In this document: one piece after another, positions 16,373 through 24,492 of the stretch | Layout: each line of letters opens with the position of its first letter | Position numbering within the stretch: position 1 is the first letter of the stretch | Assembly (NCBI GenBank): GCA_965226565.1 | Contig: CBDDDI010000005.1 | Coordinates: 529,066 to 593,065, forward strand | Origin: SZUA-444 sp965226565 | GTDB taxonomy: Bacteria > Bacillota > Clostridia > Oscillospirales > Ruminococcaceae | Direction of reading: 5' to 3' | DNA: 64,000 nucleotides | Program-made: the position numbers and the translations under genes | Notes under the pieces: generated by a model | Databases searched by the model: none | Seen by the model: only the letters and a program-made list of their open reading frames with translations | What the model was told of the DNA's origin: nothing

Positions 16373-16984
16373 TTATTCTATACTTTCTCTATGCACTAAA
16401 TCAATACAATAATCATCTTTTAAATCAATAGCATAAGTCTTATATTTTTTCATAAAATTATGATTTTTATAATATCTAACTTCGTATTTACCAATCCAAG
16501 CTTTAGCACCAATTCTATAATCACGTCCTCTTCTATACTTGCTCAAATCATAAGTTGTATTGCTTGAAGATGTGTATGTAATTCCTCTATTTTTTGAAAT
16601 ACTACCACTTATTTCGCTTGAAAGAATTTTGCCTGAAACACCTAATACACCAGAAACTGCAGTTTCAACATTCGCAGATACAGTTGTATCACGTGCAATT
16701 CCCATAGTTTGTGCTCTATTAGTTGCCCAATTATTATAAAAAGAAACACATCTATACCATTCATTTTCTATAAAGAACCAATCTTCATGTACATTCTTTT
16801 TACTATCTTTCCATTGTTTATCATAAAAATATTTATCACTACCATAAGATTTTGTAGGTCCTTTTTTATAATGAACAGTACTTTCATAAGCACTAACACT
16901 CATTGAAGCAACACTCATTGTTGCGATAGTGGCAATAGCCATAGACAAACTAATTATTTTCTTAAATTTATTTAATTTTCTCAT
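16373..16984 (-). CDS. Small secreted protein, first gene of ABC cluster
   Basis: The 203-residue precursor has a signal peptide (MRKLNKFKKIISLSMAIATI, likely cleavage after VSA near residue 32). The mature ~170-residue protein is basic and rich in Tyr, Lys and Ser. Its centre has alternating small/Ser residues (SANVETAVSGVLGVSGKILS, about 103-122, then SSEISGSISKNRGITYTSSS), the pattern of an amphipathic beta-hairpin. A YRIGAKAWIGKYEVRYYK block follows. I do not recognise a named family. As the promoter-proximal gene before a lipoprotein and a MacAB-like transporter, it may be the exported or sensed substrate, for example a bacteriocin-like or pore-forming protein. Confidence 0.65.
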   Translation of the reverse strand: MRKLNKFKKIISLSMAIATIATMSVASMSVSAYESTVHYKKGPTKSYGSDKYFYDKQWKDSKKNVHEDWFFIENEWYRCVSFYNNWATNRAQTMGIARDTTVSANVETAVSGVLGVSGKILSSEISGSISKNRGITYTSSSNTTYDLSKYRRGRDYRIGAKAWIGKYEVRYYKNHNFMKKYKTYAIDLKDDYCIDLVHRESIE

Positions 16985-17073
16985 TTTATTTCCTCACACA
17001 TTATAATTATTAGTAATTTAAATTTCATATTACGTGCACTCTATATGATTTTTTACAAAAAATTACATACATA

Positions 17074-17101
17074 ATTTTACCATAAAATGTAAAAAAGTCA
17101 A
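17074..17101 (-). promoter_or_regulatory. Promoter of secreted protein/ABC cluster
   Basis: On the minus strand, TTGACT (17101-17096), 16-bp spacer, TAAAAT (17079-17074), about 90 bases before the start codon at 16984. The rest of 16985-17356 holds only this and the divergent promoter at 17293. Confidence 0.6.
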
Positions 17102-17292
17102 GTTTAATAATTATTATCTTTAAAAATATACTAATACGTCATAATGAAATACAAATTGTATCTTTTTCTTGTTAAAAATACACTAATTTAAATAATTTAC
17201 ATTTTTTACACATAGTCAAACAAATAACATACATAAAAAAATATAATATTTGGTTAATATATAAAAAAATATATAAAATTACCAAAATTACA

Positions 17293-17321
17293 TTGAATAT
17301 AAATACAAAATATGATAAAAT
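17293..17321 (+). promoter_or_regulatory. Promoter of leucine-rich surface protein gene
   Basis: TTGAAT (17293-17298), 17-bp spacer, TAAAAT (17316-17321). Confidence 0.6.
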
Positions 17322-17356
17322 ACAATAAAATATTTATATAATAGGAGGAAATTTTA

Positions 17357-19474
17357 ATGAAGAAAATTCTATCAAAAATCATAAGCTTAACTTGTGCAGC
17401 AAGTTTAATGCTTATAACAACAATTAACACTAACATTGTTAGTGCAGAATCAACGGAAACTGAAACTGAAGTCTATGGAATATTGCAATCAGACGGTACA
17501 GTTTATACAGCAGATTCAACAGGAACTAAAATAAATGATGAAGAAGTTACTAAAAATACTTTAACACATCTGTTTGTTGCTAACGATGTTGAAACTATTA
17601 AAGAGTATGAATTTACTTATTCTGAAAACTTGACTACTGTTGATTTTACTGGTGCAACTTCACTTAAATTAATTGATGAACAAGCATTTACATTTTGTGC
17701 TAACCTAACAACAGTTGATTTAACAGGTGCAACTTCACTTGAAGGAATTGCTTATTCCGCATTTTGCGCATGTGAAAAATTAACTACTATAACTGTTGAT
17801 GCAGATGATGCTAATTTTGCAGTAGAAGATGGTGTATTATTTAGTAAAGATAAAACAACTTTAATTAAATATCCAGCTGGAAAAACTGATGAAACTTATA
17901 CTATACCAAGTACAGTTGAAACTATTTCTAATTACTCATTTGAAAATTGCTCATTTTTAAATGAAATAAATTTTGATAACGCTTCAAACCTAAAGACAAT
18001 TGGGAAAAATGCATTTACATTTTGTGATAATCTAACAGCAATGGATTTAAGTAAATGTACTTTAATTGAAACTATTGGTGATTATGCTTTTGACAAATGT
18101 ATAAAACTAACTAATATAAACATTAACGAAGATAATGCTAATTTCTCATCAAAAGATGGTGTGTTATTTAGCAAAGATAAAAAAACTTTATTTATTTATC
18201 CACATAGTAAAACTGGTGATACTTATACCATACCAAGTACAGTTGAAATAATTGAAGGTGGTGCATTTGAAAATTGCTTATCTTTAAAAGAAATTGATTT
18301 TAGTCAAGCTTCAAATCTTAAAACTATTTATTTCGCTGTATTTAATGATTGTGATAATTTGACAACACTCGATTTTACTGCTTGTTCAAATCTTAAAGAT
18401 ATTTCTAAATATGCTTTCGCTAGTTGTGATAATCTAACAACTGTTAATTTTAGTGGTGCGACCTCTCTTGAAACTATGACAGCTGCATTTGATAGTTGTG
18501 ATAATCTAACAACTGTTAATTTTAGTGGTGCAACTAATCTTAAAAATATTGGCGGTGTAACATTCCAATGTTGCAATAATCTAAAAACTATTAATTTTAG
18601 TAAAGTAATTAATCTTAAATCTATTGGCCAAGGTACATTTTCACAATGCACAAATTTAACAACTATTGATTTAAGTGATGCAGTTAAACTTGAAGAAATT
18701 GGTGAAGGTGCATTTAATGGTTGCGCGGCTTTAAAAAATATCTATGTAAGTGATTCTTCAAAAATAGCTTTGTTTAATGGTAAAATTCCTGATTCTTGTG
18801 AAGTCTCAGTTAAAAAAGACACAACTAAACCTGATGATAGTTCTGCTGGTGACGATACTTCTGCTGGTGATGATAGTTCTACTGGTGATGACAAAGATAC
18901 AACTAAATCTGATGATACAACAATATTTAAACCTATAATACCTGGAGAAGAGTCTAACACAATATTTACTATAGAAGAGTTGGCAAGTGGAAAAGATTTA
19001 GATTTGGAAATTAAAATTGATGAAATTAAAAAAGAAAACATAGATAAAACAGATAAAAAAATAATAGACAATTTCATTAAAACTTTAGACAAAAAAGTTG
19101 TTATTGGATCTGTTTTAGACATTGATTTTGAAAAAATAGTTGGAACAAAAACAACTAAATTAACTAACTTACCATTTGAAGTTGAAATTAATGTTGACGT
19201 TCCTGAAGCTATAAAAGGTAAAAATAAAGAATTTGCTATTATAAGAGTTCATGATGGCAAAGCAACTCTACTAAAAGACTTAGATAAAAATCCTGACACT
19301 ATTACTTTTAAAACAGACAAGTTCTCAACTTACGCTGTAATAGAAATAGAACCAATAGCTAAATCAGACAATCCAAAAACACAAGATACATCAAATGTTT
19401 GGTTACTAGTGATTTTACAATTAGGTTTCTTAAGTGCAATAAAAATTGCATATAATAAAAAAGTAAGAAGCTAA
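17357..19474 (+). CDS. BspA-like leucine-rich-repeat surface protein
   Basis: The 705-residue protein has a signal peptide (residues 1-30, ending IVSAES). About 15 repeats of the BspA/LRR_5 kind (about 70-470) carry cores such as NLTTVDFTGATSLK and AFTFCANLTTVDL. Two blocks of the VLFSKDKTTLIKYPAGKTDETYTIPSTVE kind, here split in reading, interrupt the repeats. A Asp/Ser/Gly-rich linker follows (about 490-520, repeats of S-A-G-D-D), then a C-terminal domain. The end has DNPKTQDTS, a hydrophobic stretch and KKVRS, resembling a cell-wall sorting signal of the NPKTGD kind with Gly replaced by Gln. LRR_5 proteins of gut and oral bacteria bind host or bacterial surfaces. GGAGG precedes the ATG. 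Confidence 0.88.
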   Translation: MKKILSKIISLTCAASLMLITTINTNIVSAESTETETEVYGILQSDGTVYTADSTGTKINDEEVTKNTLTHLFVANDVETIKEYEFTYSENLTTVDFTGATSLKLIDEQAFTFCANLTTVDLTGATSLEGIAYSAFCACEKLTTITVDADDANFAVEDGVLFSKDKTTLIKYPAGKTDETYTIPSTVETISNYSFENCSFLNEINFDNASNLKTIGKNAFTFCDNLTAMDLSKCTLIETIGDYAFDKCIKLTNININEDNANFSSKDGVLFSKDKKTLFIYPHSKTGDTYTIPSTVEIIEGGAFENCLSLKEIDFSQASNLKTIYFAVFNDCDNLTTLDFTACSNLKDISKYAFASCDNLTTVNFSGATSLETMTAAFDSCDNLTTVNFSGATNLKNIGGVTFQCCNNLKTINFSKVINLKSIGQGTFSQCTNLTTIDLSDAVKLEEIGEGAFNGCAALKNIYVSDSSKIALFNGKIPDSCEVSVKKDTTKPDDSSAGDDTSAGDDSSTGDDKDTTKSDDTTIFKPIIPGEESNTIFTIEELASGKDLDLEIKIDEIKKENIDKTDKKIIDNFIKTLDKKVVIGSVLDIDFEKIVGTKTTKLTNLPFEVEINVDVPEAIKGKNKEFAIIRVHDGKATLLKDLDKNPDTITFKTDKFSTYAVIEIEPIAKSDNPKTQDTSNVWLLVILQLGFLSAIKIAYNKKVRS

Positions 19475-19485
19475 GATAAAACAAT

Positions 19486-19523
19486 AACTGCTATGATATT
19501 TTATTTATCATAGCAGTTTTTTT
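19486..19523 (+). terminator. Terminator after leucine-rich surface protein gene
   Basis: AACTGCTATGATA and TATCATAGCAGTT form a 13-bp perfect stem with a T tail. Confidence 0.9.
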
Positions 19524-19737
19524 ATTCTATATTTAAAAATTTATCGTATACAAAAATGCTTATAATCATATCAACTTATTTTTCTAAAGTCAAATAAATT
19601 CATAAAACCATACATTATTAAACCAATATATATATAATAATTTGATTTATTTTGTAACATATTGTATAATATTATTAAAATACAAATATTTATTAAATTT
19701 TATATTTTATATTAATTACGAGAGGACGATAAATTTA

Positions 19738-20082
19738 ATGCCAACACTAATAATAATACTACTAGTAATTTTACAAGGAATAATTTTTGGAGTTGCCACA
19801 AATAAAGCACTAGAATACAAAGGATATGATGAAGATTGGTTTTGGTATGGATTCTTATTCAGCTTTGTCGCTTTTATACTTGCAGCTACAAGACCATTAG
19901 CTACAACTCAAATTGAAATAGAAAAAACAAAACAAAAAAACAGCCATTTACCACCAAAAAGAGATACCTGGACATGTCCTATTTGTTTTAGAATTAATCC
20001 ATCATACACAGGAACATGTGCTTGTGGAACAAATAAAAACACAATTAAAGACACCGATACTTCAAACACAAATACTATTTAA
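19738..20082 (+). CDS. Small membrane protein with zinc-ribbon motif
   Basis: The 114-residue protein has two hydrophobic segments (residues 3-20 and 39-57, separated by a loop with DEDWFWYG) and a polar tail carrying WTCPICFRINPSYTGTCACG. The CxxC...CxC set could bind zinc. Similar membrane/zinc-ribbon proteins are common but not characterised. The open frame extends upstream to 19642, but the purine-rich AGAGGA site at 19721-19726 and the sharp onset of hydrophobic sequence favour the ATG at 19738. Confidence 0.65.
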   Translation: MPTLIIILLVILQGIIFGVATNKALEYKGYDEDWFWYGFLFSFVAFILAATRPLATTQIEIEKTKQKNSHLPPKRDTWTCPICFRINPSYTGTCACGTNKNTIKDTDTSNTNTI

Positions 20083-20113
20083 CAAATATAACTATTAACA
20101 ATGACACAAAAAC

Positions 20114-20139
20114 ATGCCACAGCAATTAAGCTGTGGCAT
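20114..20139. terminator. Bidirectional terminator between zinc-ribbon gene and fba
   Basis: ATGCCACAGC (20114-20123) pairs with GCTGTGGCAT (20130-20139). A T5 tract on the minus strand makes it a terminator for fba as well. Confidence 0.8.
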
Positions 20140-20161
20140 TAAATTTTGTATTAAATAAAAA

Positions 20162-21025
20162 TTAAGCTTTGTTAATTGAACCGAAAAGCTCCATTTTTTC
20201 TTTAACTGTTGCTTTAATAGCTTCAAAACCAGGAGCAAGAACTTTTCTTGGATCAAATCCTTTACCTTCTAAGTCTTTACCTTCTTCAATATATTTTCTT
20301 GTAGCAGCAGCAAATGAGAATTGGCATTCTGTATTAACATTAATTTTAGCAACACCTAATGAGATTGCTTTTTTAATCATATCTTCAGGAATACCTGTTC
20401 CACCATGAAGTACAAGTGGCATATCTCCAACTTTTTCATTAATTGCAGCAAGTGTATCAAAAGATAAACCAGCCCAATTTTCAGGATATTTACCATGAAT
20501 ATTACCAATTCCAGCAGCAAGCATTGTTACTCCTAGATCCGCAATAGCTTTACACTCAGATGGATCAGCACATTCACCAGCACCAATAACACCATCTTCT
20601 TCTCCACCAATTGAACCAACTTCAGCTTCTAGAGAAATACCAAGAACATCACAAGCATTAACTAATTCAGTAGTCTTAGCAATATTCTCTTCGATTGAAT
20701 AATGTGAACCATCAAACATTACTGATGAAAAACCAGCATTAATACAAGCCTTAGCTCCTTCAAATGAACCATGGTCAAGATGTAGAGCAACAGGAACAGT
20801 TATGTTTAATTCTTCAAGCATACCGTTTACCATGCCTACGATTGTTTTATAACCACCCATGTATTTACCTGCACCTTCAGAAACACCAAGAATTACTGGT
20901 GAATTAAGTTCTTGAGCAGTCATAAGAACAGCTTTTGTCCATTCAAGGTTATTGATGTTAAAGTGTCCTACAGCGTATTTTCCATCTCTTGCTTTATTTA
21001 GCATATCTTTTGCTGATACTAACAT
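20162..21025 (-). CDS. fba: Class II fructose-1,6-bisphosphate aldolase
   Basis: The 287-residue protein has the class II aldolase blocks AVGHFNINNLEW (residues 17-28), VALHLDHGS with catalytic Asp and zinc-binding His (near 79-87), SVMFDGSHY, EAEVGSIGGEEDG, GIGNIHGKYP (zinc His), LVLHGGTGIP (zinc His) and KINVNTECQ (phosphate site). It cleaves fructose-1,6-bisphosphate to DHAP and glyceraldehyde-3-phosphate in glycolysis and acts in reverse in gluconeogenesis. AGGAGG lies ahead of the ATG at 21025. The gene is monocistronic, with its own promoter and terminator. Confidence 0.95.
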   Translation of the reverse strand: MLVSAKDMLNKARDGKYAVGHFNINNLEWTKAVLMTAQELNSPVILGVSEGAGKYMGGYKTIVGMVNGMLEELNITVPVALHLDHGSFEGAKACINAGFSSVMFDGSHYSIEENIAKTTELVNACDVLGISLEAEVGSIGGEEDGVIGAGECADPSECKAIADLGVTMLAAGIGNIHGKYPENWAGLSFDTLAAINEKVGDMPLVLHGGTGIPEDMIKKAISLGVAKINVNTECQFSFAAATRKYIEEGKDLEGKGFDPRKVLAPGFEAIKATVKEKMELFGSINKA

Positions 21026-21058
21026 TTATAAAATCCTCCTAAAATCGTGATTATTTTA

Positions 21059-21087
21059 ATTATAGATGATTTCAATTTAAAATGCAA
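21059..21087 (-). promoter_or_regulatory. Promoter of fba
   Basis: On the minus strand, TTGCAT (21087-21082), 17-bp spacer, TATAAT (21064-21059). Confidence 0.65.
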
Positions 21088-21197
21088 TTAATTTAAATTC
21101 TCATCCATAAAAAAAGTCATTTTTCATAATATTTGGCCTCAAAAATGATATTAGACTGTTTAAAAAAATAAATTTTATCACAAAAATTACTATAATT

Positions 21198-22016
21198 TTA
21201 TTCTGATAAATTTCTTACATAATGAAATAAATATTGCTGTGCAATTCCTTCATATCCCAAAATACAATCAGGCAAACCATTTGGATAATATTTCTCCAAA
21301 ACTCTTTTTATCCACACATCTACAGGAAAAAATTCTAATCTATACATTCCATAAAGAAGTGCACAATCTGCCACTTTTGTTCCAACTCCACATATTTTCT
21401 TTAACTCTTCCCTAGCCTCATCAAGTGGCAACTTAGAAATGTTTTCTAAATCTATTTCACCTTCAGATACTTTTTTCGCAGCGTCTAAAATATATCTTGC
21501 TCTAAATCCCGCTCTAATTGGAGCCAAATCTTCTACTGTTAGTTTCGCTAGTTTTTCTGCAGTTGGAAAAGTGTATCCAAAACTTTTTTCTTCTCCAAAA
21601 TTTTCACATAGTCTTGAAATAATACCTTTTATTCTAGGAATATTATTATTTTGAGAAATAATAAATGAACACAAAGCTTCCCATTTATCTTGTTTTAACA
21701 ATCTTATGCCTGATGCATATTCACAAGCATTTTTCAATGTCTCATCTTCTGAAAAATTTTTCTTTAATATAGTATAGTCCGTTTTTAGGTCAAAATATTC
21801 TATCCAATAATTATTAAAATCATTTTCAGTAGTATCATAAAACACAAATTCATCATTTTCTTTTGAAATAACTAAAGGTTTATCTAATAAAAAACCTCTA
21901 AATTTATTTTCATCTACTTTTTCCCATCTAAAAGCTTGACCACAATCTAAAGTTTCTGCCAAATCAAAATCTGTCTGTTTTAAGTATATATTATTATTTT
22001 TTACTGTATACTCCAT
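21198..22016 (-). CDS. ogg: 8-oxoguanine DNA glycosylase/AP lyase, OGG1 type
   Basis: The 272-residue protein starts with an OGG N-terminal domain (ETLDCGQAFRWEKVDENKF). The HhH-GPD domain follows, with ISQNNNIPRIKGIISRLCE (about 120-140), the hairpin KKICGVGTKVADCALLYGM whose Lys is the catalytic nucleophile, and FPVDVWIKRVLEK with the catalytic Asp. It removes 8-oxoguanine from DNA in base-excision repair. The open frame extends 29 codons upstream, but the ATG at 22016 follows AAAGGA and gives the normal N-terminus. It is divergent from the DUF6062 gene. Confidence 0.9.
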   Translation of the reverse strand: MEYTVKNNNIYLKQTDFDLAETLDCGQAFRWEKVDENKFRGFLLDKPLVISKENDEFVFYDTTENDFNNYWIEYFDLKTDYTILKKNFSEDETLKNACEYASGIRLLKQDKWEALCSFIISQNNNIPRIKGIISRLCENFGEEKSFGYTFPTAEKLAKLTVEDLAPIRAGFRARYILDAAKKVSEGEIDLENISKLPLDEAREELKKICGVGTKVADCALLYGMYRLEFFPVDVWIKRVLEKYYPNGLPDCILGYEGIAQQYLFHYVRNLSE

Positions 22017-22169
22017 TCCAAATCCTTTACATATAACCTCAAATTTTTTATAATAAAAATAATTATAGTTTGTAAAATATGCTAATTTTTTATTAAAAAC
22101 CATATTTCTACACAGCTATAATTATATAATAAATAAAATTATATATCAACTATATAAGGAGAGTAATTT

Positions 22170-22850
22170 ATGAGAGAAAGTATTCTAACAATTCCAATTA
22201 ATGAGATTTTTGAACAAAAATGCGGATGTCCTTTTTGCCAAATGAGAGATATGCTAGAAAATAGATGTGTGGAATACATAATGGGAGCAGCAATGATGGA
22301 GCCAGATATTAGGATTGAAACTAATAAACAAGGTTTTTGCAAAACACATTTTGAACAAATGTTGAAACAAAAAAATAGGCTTTCTCTTGCACTTATGTTA
22401 AAAACACATTTAGATGAAATCAGTTCAGAATTTTTTAAAAAAACTATCCTAAACAAATCTAAGAAAAAAGAACAAAAAATTAATGAAATTAACACTAACT
22501 GTTTTGTATGTTCAAAAGTAAATTGGGGAATGGAAAGATTAATAACAACTTTTTTTGAAATGTATGAAAAAAATTCAGAATTTAAAGATTTGTTTAATAA
22601 TCAAGATTTCATATGTATAAATCATTATCAAATGCTTATGGAAAATCAACATAGATATTTAAACAAGAAAAACTTTTCAAATTTCAAAAAAGATTGTGAT
22701 TTACTTGTACAAAAACACTTAGACGAATTAAAAAAGGATGTTGAGAAATATTGCAGCATGTATGATTATCGTAATGCTGACAAAAATGCTGATTGGGAAA
22801 ACTCAAAAGACGCTATTGAAAGAGCAATCAAATTTCTTACAACTCGTTAA
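22170..22850 (+). CDS. DUF6062 family protein with paired cysteine motifs
   Basis: The 226-residue soluble protein has CGCPFCQMRDMLENRCVEYIMG (split here: CGCPFCQMRD, then ENRCVEY), GFCKTHFEQML near residue 55, NCFVCSKVNW near 110 and FICINHYQML near 150. The CxxC...CxxH/C...H pattern repeats twice, suggesting a duplicated metal-binding module. This is the layout of DUF6062 proteins found across Clostridia, whose function is unknown. AAGGAG precedes the ATG. A ribosome- or RNA-related role is sometimes guessed from genome neighbourhoods, here including rlmB, but is not established. Confidence 0.7.
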   Translation: MRESILTIPINEIFEQKCGCPFCQMRDMLENRCVEYIMGAAMMEPDIRIETNKQGFCKTHFEQMLKQKNRLSLALMLKTHLDEISSEFFKKTILNKSKKKEQKINEINTNCFVCSKVNWGMERLITTFFEMYEKNSEFKDLFNNQDFICINHYQMLMENQHRYLNKKNFSNFKKDCDLLVQKHLDELKKDVEKYCSMYDYRNADKNADWENSKDAIERAIKFLTTR

Positions 22851-22898
22851 ATATAAAATTTATTTTAAGAAGATAAACTTTCAACATCAAATTCACAA

Positions 22899-23196
22899 AG
22901 TGTTAAAAAACTCTTTGTTAAAAAACGTTCCTAGTTTGTTAAATAAAAATACACTCTCTTTTGTGCATTAGCACTAAAGCTTAACAACTTATTGATAGTT
23001 TTTATTCATAATAATGTATATAAAAAACCTATTAATTTACAATATACAAAATGTAATTAATCTTTTAAAAATCTTTCAAATATTATCACAAATACGTTTT
23101 CCTCTAAAATATTAGGGTTTTTAACACTTTTAACAGAGTTTTCAACATTTTATATTATAAGTTTTCAACTTTTCAACAGAGTTTTCAACACTTTTT
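22899..23196. repeat. Cluster of GTT(G/A)AAAA motifs on both strands
   Basis: Within a 426-base gene-free gap, GTTAAAAAAC-type motifs lie on the plus strand at 22900-22947. TTTTCAACA/TTTTTAACA-type motifs, their complement, lie at 23119-23150 and 23160-23196, including two copies of AGAGTTTTCAACA. The core resembles a divergent DnaA box (TTATCCACA) but does not match it. The rest of the gap shows nothing else. Confidence 0.5.
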
Positions 23197-23276
23197 AAAT
23201 AATATTCTTAATACACTCTGTATATTTTCTTGTTTTCTGACCATACTTTTTAAGATTAAAATTACATGGAGGCCTT

Positions 23277-23540
23277 ATGATAAAAGGAATTAACAAGAAA
23301 ATAATAGAAATAAACAATATTAACAATGACTATTTTGAAAAAGCAATATTTTATATTAAAAATGAAAAAATTGCCATGCCTAAAACCAAACTTGTAAACC
23401 AAGCTGATAAATATTTAAATGAGATTTCTAGTTCTAGCTCAAAATTAAAGTATAATAAGCAAATTTTATTAATTATGATTTGCACTTCTATTGTCACAAT
23501 TGGTTTATGTAGTTTATCTTTTTTATTATTTTTTAAATAA
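23277..23540 (+). CDS. Small hypothetical tail-anchored membrane protein
   Basis: The 87-residue protein has a lysine- and asparagine-rich N-terminal two thirds and a single C-terminal membrane segment (about 63-86, ILLIMICTSIVTIGLCSLSF), so the N-terminus probably stays in the cytoplasm. No family recognised. A perfect GGAGG lies just ahead of the ATG, which supports a real gene despite the short length. It is followed by rlmB on the same strand. Confidence 0.6.
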   Translation: MIKGINKKIIEINNINNDYFEKAIFYIKNEKIAMPKTKLVNQADKYLNEISSSSSKLKYNKQILLIMICTSIVTIGLCSLSFLLFFK

Positions 23541-23629
23541 TAAATAAAATTTCCAAGTTTTATATTGTTTTTACACATTGATATATGATATACTATTTTA
23601 TATAAAATTTATTTTGAAAGTAGATATGT

Positions 23630-24469
23630 ATGTATAATAAATCACAACAAAAGAAAAAATTTAATAAAAGTAATGATAGATTTAATAATAAACCTAAAAA
23701 TACTTTTTCAAATCAAGAAAATAATGATCTTGAAGAACCTGAAAAACAACTTATTATTGGCAGAAATCCTGTTATTGAAGCTTTAAAAGCTGAGAAATTA
23801 ATTGACACTATTTACATTGATTCTGCTGCTACTGGCAGTATATCTCATATTGTTTCACTTGCAAAAGAACAAGGTATTGTTGTCAAAAATGTTAATGACA
23901 CTAAACTTTCAATGATGTGCGATGGTGCAAGTCACCAAGGTGTTATTGCTATTGGTGGATATGCTGAATATGTTTCTGTTGAAGATATTTTAAATATTGC
24001 TCATGAGAAAAATGAAAGCCCTTTTATAATAATTTGTGACGAAATTGAAGATCCACATAATCTTGGTGCTATTATTAGAACTGCTGAATCTTCTGGTGCT
24101 CATGGAATTATTATTCCTAAAAGAAGAAGTGCTTCTTTAAATCATACTGTTTTTAAAACATCTGCTGGAGCTGCTAGCTGGCTTCCTGTTGCTAGAGTAT
24201 CAAATATTGCTTTAACTATTGACAACTTGAAAAAACAAGGTGTATGGATTTATGGAACTGATGCTAAAGGTGAAGATTACACAAAAGTTGATTTAAAAGG
24301 TAGCATGGCTCTTATTATTGGTTCAGAAGGTAAAGGAATAGGTAATCTTATTTCTAAAAAATGTGACTTTTTATTAAAACTTCCTATGTTAGGAAAAATA
24401 ACATCTTTAAACGCCTCTGTTGCTGGTGGAATTTTTATGTATGAGGTTGTTAGACAAAGACATAAATAA
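23630..24469 (+). CDS. rlmB: 23S rRNA (guanosine-2'-O-)-methyltransferase, RlmB/TrmH family
   Basis: The 279-residue SPOUT methyltransferase has a basic, asparagine-rich extension (1-40) and a substrate-binding domain (about 40-115, IIGRNPVIEALKAEK). The knotted catalytic domain carries the three SpoU motifs: DEIEDPHNLGAIIRTAE, ALIIGSEGKGIG and LPMLGKITSLNASVAGG. By family it transfers methyl from AdoMet to the 2'-O of a guanosine in 23S rRNA. The extra N-terminal tail may bind RNA. The start at 23630 has only a weak purine site; an ATG one codon set further upstream is not available. The following gene begins 23 bases later and is probably cotranscribed. Confidence 0.88.
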   Translation: MYNKSQQKKKFNKSNDRFNNKPKNTFSNQENNDLEEPEKQLIIGRNPVIEALKAEKLIDTIYIDSAATGSISHIVSLAKEQGIVVKNVNDTKLSMMCDGASHQGVIAIGGYAEYVSVEDILNIAHEKNESPFIIICDEIEDPHNLGAIIRTAESSGAHGIIIPKRRSASLNHTVFKTSAGAASWLPVARVSNIALTIDNLKKQGVWIYGTDAKGEDYTKVDLKGSMALIIGSEGKGIGNLISKKCDFLLKLPMLGKITSLNASVAGGIFMYEVVRQRHK

Positions 24470-24492
24470 TTATATTACAAAAGGAGTGAAGA

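Noticed and set aside
18328..19122. Minus-strand open frames inside the leucine-rich surface gene
   Set aside because: They arise from the repetitive codons of the repeats and the Asp/Ser/Gly linker.
22860..23276. Chromosome replication origin
   Set aside because: The motifs only loosely resemble DnaA boxes, and no dnaA, dnaN, recF or ribosomal protein L34 gene is nearby.
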